Origin: DASWZN01 sp036404435
GTDB lineage: Bacteria > Acidobacteriota > Terriglobia > Bryobacterales > Bryobacteraceae
Direction of reading: 5' to 3'
Length of the DNA: 64,000 nucleotides
Assembly: GCA_036404435.1 (NCBI GenBank)
Contig: DASWZN010000060.1
Span: 124,001-188,000 of the forward strand
Part shown: piece after piece, positions 24,620-32,644 of the stretch
Layout: the number at the start of each line of letters is the position of its first letter
Position numbering within the stretch: the first letter of the stretch is position 1
Position numbers and translations under genes: made by a program
The notes under the pieces: model-generated
What the model saw: the letters and a program-made list of their open reading frames with translations, nothing else
Database searches by the model: none
What the model was told of the DNA's origin: nothing

Positions 24620-26551
24620 ATGTTTGATCTGTTTCGCAGCCGGGCGAAAGCTGTGCGTATTTTCATCGGCGCGTTGATGGTGCTCATTGCGTTATCAATG
24701 GTGACGTACCTGATTCCAGGCGGCTTCGGCAACCAGGGAAGCCAGGACCAGGTGCTCGCCGAAATCGGCAAGCAGCCTCCCTTGACCGTCGCCGACTTTC
24801 AGCAGCGCCTGGAGATGACCCGGCGCAACAGAAACATCCCCCCGGGCGCCGCCGCCATCTTCGCGCAGCAGATGCTCGACCAGATGATCAGCAGCGAGGC
24901 GCTGGCCTACGAGGCCCAGCGCCTGGGCATTACCATCACCGACGCGGATCTGGTCCAGGACTTGCGCGCCAAGCTGCCGCAACTGTTTCCCAACGGCCAG
25001 TTCGTTGGGACGCAAGCTTACGCCGAAATGCTCGCGCAGCAGAACGTGACCATCCCCGAATTTGAGTTCGAGATGCGCCGGGACTTGCTGATCGGCAGGA
25101 TCACCGGCCTCGTCGTCGATAACGTCGTCGTGACGCCCGAGGAAGTGGTCCGCGACTATCAGCGCCGCGAGCAGCGGGTCAAGCTGGATTACGTCGTGCT
25201 GGCTCCCGCCAAACTCACCAACCAGGTCAGCATCACCCCGCAGGAGGAGCGAACTTACTACGACGGCTTCAAGTCGGCGTATCGCATTCCGGAGAGACGC
25301 AGCTTCCAGATGCTGGTCGTCGACGCCGCCCTGGTCAGCCAGAGGATCGCCCTCTCGGACGACCAATTGCGCCGCTTCTACGATCAGAATAGGGACCAAT
25401 ACCGCATTCCGGAGCGCGTTCACATCCGCCACATCCTGCTCAAGACAACCGGCAAGCAGCCCGCCGAAGTGGCCGCGCTCGAGGCCAAGGCCCAGGACCT
25501 GCTCAAGCAGATCAAGGCCGGCGCCAACTTCGCGGATCTGGCCCGCAAGTACTCCGAAGATCCTGGCTCGGGGGCTAAGGGCGGAGATCTGGGCTGGATC
25601 GTCCGAGACCAGACCGTCAAAGCCTTCGAGAATGCCGCTTTTTCCCTCAAGCCCAACGAGCTCAGCGGCGTGATCAAGACCGAGTACGGCTTCCACATCA
25701 TCCAGGTGCTCGAAAAGCAGGAGGCGCGTGTCAAGCCGTTCGAGGAGGTCAAGGACCAGATCGCGCAGGACCGCAAGCAGCAACTGGCTTACGACACCAT
25801 GCAGCAGCTTGCGGACCAGGCTCACGACGATCTGGTGAAGCACCCGCAGCAGGGGCACGAGATCGTCAAGCGGCTGAACATCGGGGGGCTCCAGGTCACC
25901 GACGCCGCTCCCGGGCAGCCGGTCCCGTTCTTCGGGACGAATCCCGATTTCAGCGACGCCATCGCCAGCCTCGCCGTGGGCGGGGTGACGCCGGTCATGC
26001 AGGCGCAGGGCGACAGGCTCGTGGTGGCAGTCGTCACGAGCGTCACGCCCTCGCGACAGGCCGAGCTTTCCGAAGTCGAGGGCCAGGTTCGCGCCGCGCT
26101 CACGAAGCTGAAGGTCAGCGATACGGCTAAACAGACGGCCAACGAGGTCCTCGCCAAGGTGAAAGGCTCGGGTGGCGATTTCCAGAAAGTCGCCCAGCAG
26201 ATGGGCCTCGAGGTCAAGACGACGCAGGCCTTTGGCCCCGACGGCGCCGCCGACGGCATCGGTACTGCCAGCTCGCTCCCGCTCGCCTTCGAGCAACCTG
26301 CTGGCAGCGTATTCGGCCCTCTCCTGCTTGACGGCAAGCAGTTTGTATGCAGGGTCGCGGAGAAGGTTCCGGCCGACATGACCAAGTTCGAAGCCCAGCG
26401 GGCCGACATCCAGGCGGCGCTCAAGGAACGCAAGGGCCGCGAGCAGGTCGAGCTGTTCGTCGATTCCGTGCGCACCGCGCTGATTCGCGAAGGCAAGATC
26501 AAGATCCACCAGCAGGTAGTCGATCGGGTGATTGCGGCCAACCGCAGCTAG
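24620..26551 (+). CDS. Membrane-anchored periplasmic peptidyl-prolyl isomerase (PpiD/SurA-like)
   Basis: 643 aa from ATG 24620, with GAAGGAG upstream. A single N-terminal membrane anchor (IFIGALMVLIALSMVTYLIP, about 14-33) leaves the rest in the periplasm. A SurA-N-like helical chaperone domain follows (about 45-240). One parvulin domain lies at about 265-365: VHIRHILLKTTGKQ, FADLARKYSEDPGSGAKGGD, LGWIVRDQTVKAFENAAF and EYGFHIIQVLEK. A C-terminal chaperone part ends at 643. The architecture is that of PpiD, which helps newly secreted proteins fold. The DedA gene follows after 12 bases. Confidence 0.92.
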   Translation: MFDLFRSRAKAVRIFIGALMVLIALSMVTYLIPGGFGNQGSQDQVLAEIGKQPPLTVADFQQRLEMTRRNRNIPPGAAAIFAQQMLDQMISSEALAYEAQRLGITITDADLVQDLRAKLPQLFPNGQFVGTQAYAEMLAQQNVTIPEFEFEMRRDLLIGRITGLVVDNVVVTPEEVVRDYQRREQRVKLDYVVLAPAKLTNQVSITPQEERTYYDGFKSAYRIPERRSFQMLVVDAALVSQRIALSDDQLRRFYDQNRDQYRIPERVHIRHILLKTTGKQPAEVAALEAKAQDLLKQIKAGANFADLARKYSEDPGSGAKGGDLGWIVRDQTVKAFENAAFSLKPNELSGVIKTEYGFHIIQVLEKQEARVKPFEEVKDQIAQDRKQQLAYDTMQQLADQAHDDLVKHPQQGHEIVKRLNIGGLQVTDAAPGQPVPFFGTNPDFSDAIASLAVGGVTPVMQAQGDRLVVAVVTSVTPSRQAELSEVEGQVRAALTKLKVSDTAKQTANEVLAKVKGSGGDFQKVAQQMGLEVKTTQAFGPDGAADGIGTASSLPLAFEQPAGSVFGPLLLDGKQFVCRVAEKVPADMTKFEAQRADIQAALKERKGREQVELFVDSVRTALIREGKIKIHQQVVDRVIAANRS

Positions 26552-26563
26552 CCGGGCGCGGGG

Positions 26564-27241
26564 ATGATTACAGCGCTCTTCGAGTTTCTGCGCACGCTCA
26601 CCACGCCGGAGCGGCTGATTCATTTGCTGACCAGCGTGCTGACCGGGTGGCTCGGTTACGGGCTCCTGTTCGGCGTCGTCTTTGCCGAAACCGGTCTGCT
26701 CACCGGGTTCTTTTTGCCCGGCGATTCGTTCCTGTTCACCATTGGTGTCGTGGTGGGCGCCGCCGGCCTCGACATGCGTATCGTCCTCCCGCTCCTCATG
26801 GCGGCGGCCATCGCCGGCGACAGCACCGGGTATTTGCTGGGGCGCCGCTCCGGGCCGCACATCTTCAGCCGCCCCAACTCCCGCCTGTTCCGCCGCGAGC
26901 ACCTGATCCGCTCGAAGCATTTCTACGACCGCTACGGCGGCAAGACCATCGTGTACGCCAAGTTCGTGCCCATCATCCGCACGTTCGCCCCCTTTCTGGC
27001 CGGAGTGGCGGAGATGAACTACGGCCGCTTCCTGGCCTTCAGCGTAGGCGGCGTGGTGGCCTGGGTGTTCTCGATCACGATGCTGGGCCACACCCTGGGT
27101 GCCGTCCCGCTGGTGCGGCGGCACTTCGACAAGGTGATTCTTCTGATCGTCGTCGTTTCGCTTATTCCGGTTTTTCTGGAGTACTTGCGTTCACGGCGCG
27201 CGAAGGCGAGCCCCGGAGAGCAGCCCGTCGGCCCGGCCTAG
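26564..27241 (+). CDS. DedA-family inner-membrane protein
   Basis: 225 aa, four to five hydrophobic segments. Family motifs are present: ETGLLTGFFLPGDSFLF (about 42-58) and AKFVPIIRTFAPFLAG (about 127-142), plus GRRSG after the second helix. DedA proteins are proton-coupled transporters/scramblases, for example for undecaprenyl-phosphate or phospholipids, needed for envelope homeostasis. It is probably in one operon with the PPIase upstream. The gene ends about 60 bases before the riboswitch. Confidence 0.92.
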   Translation: MITALFEFLRTLTTPERLIHLLTSVLTGWLGYGLLFGVVFAETGLLTGFFLPGDSFLFTIGVVVGAAGLDMRIVLPLLMAAAIAGDSTGYLLGRRSGPHIFSRPNSRLFRREHLIRSKHFYDRYGGKTIVYAKFVPIIRTFAPFLAGVAEMNYGRFLAFSVGGVVAWVFSITMLGHTLGAVPLVRRHFDKVILLIVVVSLIPVFLEYLRSRRAKASPGEQPVGPA

Positions 27242-27302
27242 CGGCCGGTGGCCGGGGCAATTTGACCCCATGCCCCGCGATTCTATATCCTGAAGTTTGT
27301 TT

Positions 27303-27488
27303 CGATAGAGGCGCGGAGGCCATCAGTAGCCGGGTCTGCGGTTCCGGGGAGCTCCGGAAGGCCCGCGCGAAAGGGGTTCGCAATCTCCGCCGAAGCCGCC
27401 GCGAGAGTCCGCTTCGCGCCGGCTGGGGGGCCGGGCTAACACCCGCCCACTGTCATTCGGGTTTTCGAACCGGATGGAGCGCTATCGA
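27303..27488 (+). promoter_or_regulatory. Lysine riboswitch (L-box)
   Basis: Conserved blocks of the lysine aptamer occur in the right order: GATAGAGGCGCG (27304-27315), ATCAGTAGCC (27322-27331), GCGAAAGGGG (27367-27376), CGCCGAAGC (27388-27396), GGCTGGGG (27421-27428), ACTGTCAT (27449-27456) and GGAGCGCTATCG (27476-27487). P1 closes perfectly, CGATAG 27303-27308 with CTATCG 27482-27487. It ends 55 bases before the first gene of the lysine/DAP cluster, so bound lysine should switch that operon off. This is motif reading by eye, without a covariance search. Confidence 0.85.
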
Positions 27489-27514
27489 AGGGACAGCTTG
27501 TCTCGACTCCCTTC
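27487..27514 (+). terminator. Hairpin after the lysine riboswitch (candidate expression platform)
   Basis: GAAGGGA (27487-27493) and TCCCTTC (27508-27514) are perfect complements around a 14-base loop and are followed by pyrimidine-rich CTTTCCGCTTCC, not a clean T-run. It begins where P1 ends. It could act as a weak terminator, or part of the control may be translational. Confidence 0.4.
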
Positions 27515-27542
27515 CTTTCCGCTTCCATCCACGGTCAAGGCC

Positions 27543-28547
27543 ATGAACATATTCGAGCTGACGCGAGCGCTGGTGGATATCGAATCCATCACGAACAACG
27601 AGGGCGAGGTGGGCGCCTGGCTGTTCGACCATCTCTCAGGCGTTGCCGGGCCGACGGGCGGCACCGTCGAGCGCATGGACGTCGAGTTCGGCCGCTTCAA
27701 CGTCTTCGCCTCCTGGGGCGAGCCGCAGGTCACGCTCACGTCGCACCTGGACGTGGTGCCGCCTTTCTTTCCCTCCCACGAAGATGACGGCTACATCTAC
27801 GGTCGCGGCGCTTGCGACGCCAAGGGCATCATCGCCGCCATGATCGGCGCCGCCGAGAAGCTGCTGGCGAAGGGCCGCCGGGGGTTCGGCCTGCTGTTCG
27901 TGGTGGGCGAAGAACGCAACAGCGCCGGCGCATTCACCGCCGCGCGCAACGGGCGGGGCTCGCGCTACCTGATCAACGGCGAGCCGACCGAGAACCAGCT
28001 CGCGCTGGGGTCGAAAGGCGCTCTGCGGTACGAGGTCGTGGCGCGCGGGCGGATGGCGCACTCGGCCTATCCGGAGCTGGGCGATTCGGCCATCGAGAAG
28101 CTCCTCGACGTGCTAGAGAAGATCCGCCGCATCCCCATGCCCCAGGATCCGGTGCTCGGCGGCGGGAGCCTGAACATCGGCACCATTTCCGGCGGCCGTG
28201 CGCCCAACGTGATTCCGGACAAGGCGCGGGCCGAGATCATGATCCGCCTGGTGGCGGATGCGGGCCCCATCCGCGCCGCGATCCAGGAGGCGGCGGCCGG
28301 GCGCGTGGAGGCGAGCGAGGTCATGTCGATCCCCGCCATCCGGCTCAACTCGATTCCGGACCTGCCCACTACGGTGGTTTCCTTCACCACCGACATCCCG
28401 GCGTTCGGGCCGGCCTGGGGCGAGCCCTTCCTGATCGGGCCGGGCAGCATTTTAGTGGCGCATACGCTCGATGAAAAGGTTTCCAAGCGACAACTTGCGG
28501 AGGCTGTCGACATTTACTGCACGATGGTTGAAAGGCTGCTGGCATGA
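27543..28547 (+). CDS. dapE: M20-family deacylase, probable succinyl-diaminopimelate desuccinylase
   Basis: 334 aa from ATG 27543. Di-zinc M20 hydrolase: His68 in TSHLDVVPPF, Asp92 in GRGACDAKG, Glu123/Glu124 in VVGEERNSAG, a Glu in NGEPTENQL and a C-terminal His in VAHTLDEKV. A dimerisation domain lies between (about 165-270). Related enzymes include ArgE and LysK, so the family alone does not fix the substrate. Its place as first gene of a riboswitch-led cluster with dapD argues for N-succinyl-LL-diaminopimelate. It overlaps asd by ATGA. Confidence 0.85.
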   Translation: MNIFELTRALVDIESITNNEGEVGAWLFDHLSGVAGPTGGTVERMDVEFGRFNVFASWGEPQVTLTSHLDVVPPFFPSHEDDGYIYGRGACDAKGIIAAMIGAAEKLLAKGRRGFGLLFVVGEERNSAGAFTAARNGRGSRYLINGEPTENQLALGSKGALRYEVVARGRMAHSAYPELGDSAIEKLLDVLEKIRRIPMPQDPVLGGGSLNIGTISGGRAPNVIPDKARAEIMIRLVADAGPIRAAIQEAAAGRVEASEVMSIPAIRLNSIPDLPTTVVSFTTDIPAFGPAWGEPFLIGPGSILVAHTLDEKVSKRQLAEAVDIYCTMVERLLA

Positions 28548-29590
28548 ACAAGATCGAAGTCGGCGTTCTCGGCGCCACCGGCATGGTGGGCCAGGAATTC
28601 ATCACTTTTCTACAGAATCATCCCTGGTTCGAAATGAAGTGGGCGGGGGCGAGCGACCGCTCGGCGGGTAAGAAGTACCGCGATGCTACGAGCTGGCGGC
28701 TCGACGGCGTCATGCCGGAGAACGTGGCGGATCTCACGGTCGAAGAGTCGAAGCCGGGCAACGCGCCGAAGCTGCTGTTCTCGGCCATGGACGCCTCGGT
28801 GGCCACCGAGATCGAGCGCGCCTTCGCGGCGGCCGGGCACACGGTGGTCTCGAACTCGCGCAATCACCGCATGGAGCCGGACGTTCCGCTGCTGGTGCCG
28901 GAGGCCAATCCCGATCACCTGCGGCTCATCCCGGTGCAACAGCGCAATCGCGGGTGGAAGGGGCAGATCGTCACCAATCCCAACTGCTCGACAGCCGTGC
29001 TGGCGCTGGCGCTGGCGCCGCTGACGCGCTTCGGAATCGAGCGCGTGATCGTGACCACGATGCAGGCGGTTTCGGGCGCGGGCTACCCGGGCGTGGCCAG
29101 CCTGGACATTCTGGGCAACGTCGTCCCCTTCATCGGCGGGGAAGAGGAGAAGATGCAGCAGGAGACGCAGAAGATCCTCGGCGATTTCCGCGGAGACCAT
29201 GTCGAGCCTCTGGCCGCGCGCGTGAGCGCCCACTGCAACCGCGTGCCGGTGGTGGATGGCCACACGGAAACGGTTTCGATCGGGCTGGTGGCCAGGCCCT
29301 CGCGAGAAGAGCTGATCGAGGCCCTGGCGTCGTTCACCGCCCTGCCCCAGGAGCGAAAGCTGCCCAGCGCGCCAGCGCGCCCGGTGATCTACATGGAACA
29401 GCCGGACCGGCCACAGCCGCGCCGCGACGTCGAGCGCGAGAACGGGATGGCCTGCTTCGTGGGCCGCCTGCGCCCCTGCCCGGCGCTGGACTGGAAGTTC
29501 GTCGCCATGGGCCACAACACGGTACGCGGCGCGGCGGGCGCGGCCGTGCTCAACGCCGAGCTGATGCACTCGGAAGGAATCCTGGACTGA
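28544..29590 (+). CDS. asd: Aspartate-semialdehyde dehydrogenase
   Basis: 348 aa. It reduces aspartyl phosphate to aspartate semialdehyde with NADPH. The nucleotide-binding loop GVLGATGMVGQEF is at 7-19, the catalytic Cys148 in TNPNCSTAV, QAVSGAGYPG follows at about 176, and substrate-binding HCNRVPVVDGHTE lies at about 227-240. The form without the short insert resembles archaeal/fungal-type ASADH (NHRMEPDVPLLVPEAN). ATGA overlap with dapE and TGATG overlap with lysC show a tightly coupled operon. Confidence 0.95.
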   Translation: MNKIEVGVLGATGMVGQEFITFLQNHPWFEMKWAGASDRSAGKKYRDATSWRLDGVMPENVADLTVEESKPGNAPKLLFSAMDASVATEIERAFAAAGHTVVSNSRNHRMEPDVPLLVPEANPDHLRLIPVQQRNRGWKGQIVTNPNCSTAVLALALAPLTRFGIERVIVTTMQAVSGAGYPGVASLDILGNVVPFIGGEEEKMQQETQKILGDFRGDHVEPLAARVSAHCNRVPVVDGHTETVSIGLVARPSREELIEALASFTALPQERKLPSAPARPVIYMEQPDRPQPRRDVERENGMACFVGRLRPCPALDWKFVAMGHNTVRGAAGAAVLNAELMHSEGILD

Positions 29591-30963
29591 TGATCGTCAT
29601 GAAATTCGGCGGCTCCTCGGTTGAATCGGCCGCCGCCATCGAAAGGGTCGCCGGGATTGTGGGGGCGCGGCGGGAGCGACAGCCAGTGGTCGTGGTTTCG
29701 GCCATGGGCAAGACCACCAACCGCCTGTTGGCGCTGGCTTCGGATGCCGTCGCCGGGCGCCGCGACGAGGCCCTGGAGCAGTTGCGGACCCTGCGCGAGT
29801 ACCACTTCGAGAACGCGTTGCCGCTCGCGACGGAGGCCGACGAGGTCGAAGTCGAGCGCATGCTCGACAAGCATTTCCAGGAACTGGGCGAGCTGGTCAA
29901 GGGCCTGGCGGTGCTAGGCGAGCTGACGCCGCGCTCGGTGGACGCTATCTCGAGCTACGGCGAGCGGCTCTCGAGCCGGATCGTCACGGCGGCCTTCCGC
30001 AGGGCGGGCCTGGACGCGGTTCACGTGGACGCGCGCCGCGTGATGGTCACCGACGGCCGCCACACGCAGGCCGCGCCGCTCGTCGAGCAGACACGCGAGC
30101 GTCTGTGCGCCGAGGTGGCGCCGCTGGTTCAGGCCGGCAAGGTGGTGGTGATGGGCGGGTTCATCGGCGCGACCGAGGATGGCGTCACGACGACGCTGGG
30201 CCGCGGCGGCTCCGATTTTTCCGCTTCGGTCGTCGGCGCGGCGATGGGCGCCGAAGAGATACAGATCTGGACCGATGTCGATGGCATGCTCACGGCCGAT
30301 CCCAACACCGTGCCCGGCGCGCGGCGGCTGAAGATAATCTCCTTCGCCGAGGCCGCCGAGCTGGCCTATTTCGGCGCCAAGGTGCTGCACCCCTCGACGG
30401 TGCTGCCGGCCGTGGAGCGGAACATCCCGGTGCTGATCCTGAACTCGCGCCGTCCGGAAGTTCCCGGCACGCGGGTGGTCCGCGAGAGCGTGCCGTGCGC
30501 CAACCCGATCAAGTCGATCGCCTCGAAACGGCCCATCACCGTGGTCCACATCCACTCCACGCGCATGTTGATGGCGCACGGTTTCCTGCGCCGCATCTTC
30601 GAGGTCTTCGACCGCTACGAGACGCCGGTGGACATGGTGGCCACTTCCGAGGTCAGCGTCTCGGCGACCATCGACAACACGGCAAGGCTGGCCGAGATCC
30701 GCCGCGAGCTCGAAGCGATTGCCGAGGTCGCGGTGGAGCACGACCGGGCCATCATCTCCCTGGTGGGGGAAAATATTCGCTACACTCCCGGTATCGGTGC
30801 GCGGATCTTCCGCGTGCTCGAAAAGGTGAACGTGCTCATGATTTCGCAGGGCGGGTCCCAGTGGAACTTCAGCATCGTGATCGCCGGGGAGAGCCTGAAG
30901 GAGGCGGTGCGGCTCCTGCACGGCGAGTTTTTCGCCGCGCTCGATCCGGCCGTGTTCGATTGA
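29590..30963 (+). CDS. lysC: Aspartate kinase (second copy, in the lysine cluster)
   Basis: 457 aa. The ATG at 29590 overlaps the asd stop (TGATG). Motifs: VMKFGGSSVESAAAIER, SAMGKTTNRLLAL, SSYGERLSSRIV (about 120), TLGRGGSDFSASVVGAAMG and IWTDVDGMLTADPNTVP. The C-terminal half has two ACT modules (VVHIHSTRMLMAHGFLRRIF and ISLVGENIRYTPGIGARIF). It differs clearly from the copy at 22129, for example in the Glu/Leu-rich insert at about 65-110, so they are paralogues, probably with different feedback control. This copy is under the riboswitch. Confidence 0.95.
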   Translation: MIVMKFGGSSVESAAAIERVAGIVGARRERQPVVVVSAMGKTTNRLLALASDAVAGRRDEALEQLRTLREYHFENALPLATEADEVEVERMLDKHFQELGELVKGLAVLGELTPRSVDAISSYGERLSSRIVTAAFRRAGLDAVHVDARRVMVTDGRHTQAAPLVEQTRERLCAEVAPLVQAGKVVVMGGFIGATEDGVTTTLGRGGSDFSASVVGAAMGAEEIQIWTDVDGMLTADPNTVPGARRLKIISFAEAAELAYFGAKVLHPSTVLPAVERNIPVLILNSRRPEVPGTRVVRESVPCANPIKSIASKRPITVVHIHSTRMLMAHGFLRRIFEVFDRYETPVDMVATSEVSVSATIDNTARLAEIRRELEAIAEVAVEHDRAIISLVGENIRYTPGIGARIFRVLEKVNVLMISQGGSQWNFSIVIAGESLKEAVRLLHGEFFAALDPAVFD

Positions 30964-30995
30964 CATGACTGGGCAGCGACCGCCAAGACATTGTG

Positions 30996-31053
30996 AGCCG
31001 CAGATGAACGCCGATAAACGCCGATTGAACTGGGCAGGCGGAGGTGTCTGCCC
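30996..31053. repeat. Short tandem repeat and hairpin between lysC and dapB
   Basis: AACGCCGATA and AACGCCGATT (31007-31026) are adjacent near-identical 10-mers. They are followed by GGGCAG (31032-31037) and CTGCCC (31048-31053), a perfect 6-bp stem. Similar GATAAACGCCGAT and GGGCAGGCGGAG strings are typical dispersed intergenic repeats. The element may lessen transcription into dapB. Confidence 0.5.
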
Positions 31054-31071
31054 CACGCCGCCGGGGTCGGT

Positions 31072-31764
31072 ATGAACCTCGCTATCGTCGGCTACGGCAA
31101 GATGGGGCGGCTCATCGCGCAACTCGCGCCCGAATACGGCGCGGCGGTCTCGCTCACCCTCGACGAGTTCAACAACGCCGATTTCGCCGGTATCACGGCG
31201 GAGAACTTCCGCGGCGTGGACGTCGCTGTGGAGTTCTCGATTCCTTCGGCCGTCGTCGCAAATGTCGAGCGCATCGCGGCCCTGGGCGTCAATCTTGTGA
31301 TCGGCACGACCGGCTGGGGCGATCGCATGGACGAGGTGAAGGCAGCGGTCGAGCGCCACGGCGTCGGCCTCGTCTGGAGCCCGAATTTCTCGATTGGTGT
31401 GAACGTGTTCGCGCGCCTCGCAGCGGAGGCGGCGCGGCTTCTGGCGAGCGAGCCAGACTACGGCGCCTGGGCCTGGGAGATCCACCACTCGACCAAGAAA
31501 GATGCGCCCTCGGGAACGCTGCTCAAACTGGTGGCCGAGATGAAGAAGGCCGGGTACACGCTGCCGATCGACACCGCCTCGAACCGCGCCGGACGCCACC
31601 CGGGCACGCACGAAATCGGTTTCGATTCGGCGGCCGACACCATTACCCTGCGGCACACCGCCCGCAGCCGCGAGGGTTTCGCCCGCGGCGCTCTGCGCGC
31701 CGCCCAGTGGATCGCGGGAAAGAAGGGGATGCACGAGTTCAGCGAGGTGCTGTTTGGAAAGTAG
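31072..31764 (+). CDS. dapB: 4-Hydroxy-tetrahydrodipicolinate reductase
   Basis: 230 aa, a short form compared with the ~270 aa E. coli enzyme. It reduces the DapA product with NAD(P)H. Nucleotide loop VGYGKMGRL at 6-14, GTTGW at about 78-82 and the catalytic signature EIHHSTKKDAPSGT (His138, His139, Lys142). Short dapB proteins with this GYGKMG start are usual in Bacteroidetes and Acidobacteria. It is separated from lysC by 108 bases and from dapA by vapBC. Confidence 0.93.
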   Translation: MNLAIVGYGKMGRLIAQLAPEYGAAVSLTLDEFNNADFAGITAENFRGVDVAVEFSIPSAVVANVERIAALGVNLVIGTTGWGDRMDEVKAAVERHGVGLVWSPNFSIGVNVFARLAAEAARLLASEPDYGAWAWEIHHSTKKDAPSGTLLKLVAEMKKAGYTLPIDTASNRAGRHPGTHEIGFDSAADTITLRHTARSREGFARGALRAAQWIAGKKGMHEFSEVLFGK

Positions 31765-31801
31765 GACGGCAGAATACAAAAACCGGCAAGTGTAGATTAT
31801 T

Positions 31802-31826
31802 GCCGTATTCGGGAGTATACTACGGC
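31802..31826 (+). promoter_or_regulatory. Promoter/operator of vapBC
   Basis: GCCGTA (31802-31807) and TACGGC (31821-31826) form an inverted repeat that encloses the -10 TATACT (31816-31821), itself part of the palindrome AGTATACT. The vapB GTG begins 6 bases after the -10, so the mRNA should be leaderless. The position fits autorepression by a VapBC complex. Confidence 0.5.
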
Positions 31827-31827
31827 T

Positions 31828-32100
31828 GTGGAGAGCTACACGGCACGGCTCGAGAAGTCCGGCAGGATACTGATCCCATCCGCCATCCGGCGGCAGCTGG
31901 GCCTTTCCGAGGGCTCTCAAGTCATTGTCAAGGTTGAGAAATCCGGAGCGATCCGCGTCACCTCGCGGTCTCAGGCGCTGGCCAAGGCGCGTGAGGAGAT
32001 TCGGAAGTACATTCCGGCCGGCCGGGATTTGGCGGCAGAGTTGATTCAGGACCGCCGTGCAGAAGCTCAGCGCGAGGATGAAGAGGCCACCCGCTCGTGA
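31828..32100 (+). CDS. vapB: AbrB/MazE/SpoVT-type antitoxin
   Basis: 90 aa from GTG 31828. The N-terminal swapped-hairpin DNA-binding domain is clear: TARLEKSGRILIPSAIRRQL, then GLSEGSQVIVKVEKSGAIRV (residues 5-45). A helical toxin-binding tail follows (LAKAREEIRKYIPAGRDLAA). The stop overlaps the vapC GTG as GTGA. The pair interrupts the lysine/DAP operon and has its own promoter. Confidence 0.9.
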   Translation: MESYTARLEKSGRILIPSAIRRQLGLSEGSQVIVKVEKSGAIRVTSRSQALAKAREEIRKYIPAGRDLAAELIQDRRAEAQREDEEATRS

Positions 32101-32504
32101 AAGACGAGTTTGTGCTCGATGCCTCGGCGGTGTTGAGTATCCTGCTCACGGAGCCGGGTCACGACCGCGTCAATCGGATCGTCGACCGTTCCCGGATCCA
32201 TGCCGTGAACCTGGCCGAAGTGATAGGGCGGCTGGTGAGGTCCGGGATGCCGGCCGACAAGGCCGCGGCGGTTCTTCGCGGGTTGTATCTTGAGGTGGAT
32301 CAGGAATTCGGGATCGAGCAGGCCGAGCGCTGCGGCACTCTGCTGGGGACGCGGCGGGATCTCGGGCTGTCCCTGGGCGATTGTCTATGCCTGACCGTGG
32401 CGGCGGGCCTGGGAGCGGTGGCCGTTACGGCGGATCGCAGATGGAAGGAACTGGACGGCGCTCGCCTGGGCAGCCGGACGATTCGGGTAGAGGTTATCGG
32501 GTGA
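32097..32504 (+). CDS. vapC: PIN-domain RNase toxin (VapC)
   Basis: 135 aa from GTG 32097. The four acidic metal-binding residues of PIN nucleases are all visible: Asp8 (FVLDASAVLS), Glu41 (NLAEV), Asp95 (LSLGDCLCL) and Asp113 (TADRRW). VapC proteins cleave tRNA or rRNA. Unlike the other toxins in this window it looks intact, so the adjacent VapB is probably needed. Confidence 0.92.
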   Translation: MKDEFVLDASAVLSILLTEPGHDRVNRIVDRSRIHAVNLAEVIGRLVRSGMPADKAAAVLRGLYLEVDQEFGIEQAERCGTLLGTRRDLGLSLGDCLCLTVAAGLGAVAVTADRRWKELDGARLGSRTIRVEVIG

Positions 32505-32644
32505 AGAACGGGCGAGCCGGATTGCCGTAGGAATGGTATTGGTATTCTGGGAGGCGTTGGGTCGGGACCGCTTGCTTACGCGCGCGGTTCGGTGCCGCTG
32601 GGGCACCGCGACCGTGAGGGAGAGGACATCGTGAGGTGAAGCGT

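Noticed and set aside
24695..27124. Very long open frame (809 codons) on the minus strand opposite the PPIase and DedA genes
   Set aside because: It is antisense to two well-supported genes, has His/Asp/Gln/Gly-rich shadow composition and no family motif. Typical of GC-rich third-position bias.
31816..31821. TTGCCG (31800-31805) as the -35 of the vapBC promoter
   Set aside because: Only 10 bases separate it from the -10; TAGATT at 31793-31798 has correct spacing but weak match.
29914..31920. 668-codon minus-strand frame opposite the second lysC and dapB
   Set aside because: Covers two clear genes and the vapB start in antisense; composition is that of a reversed codon frame.
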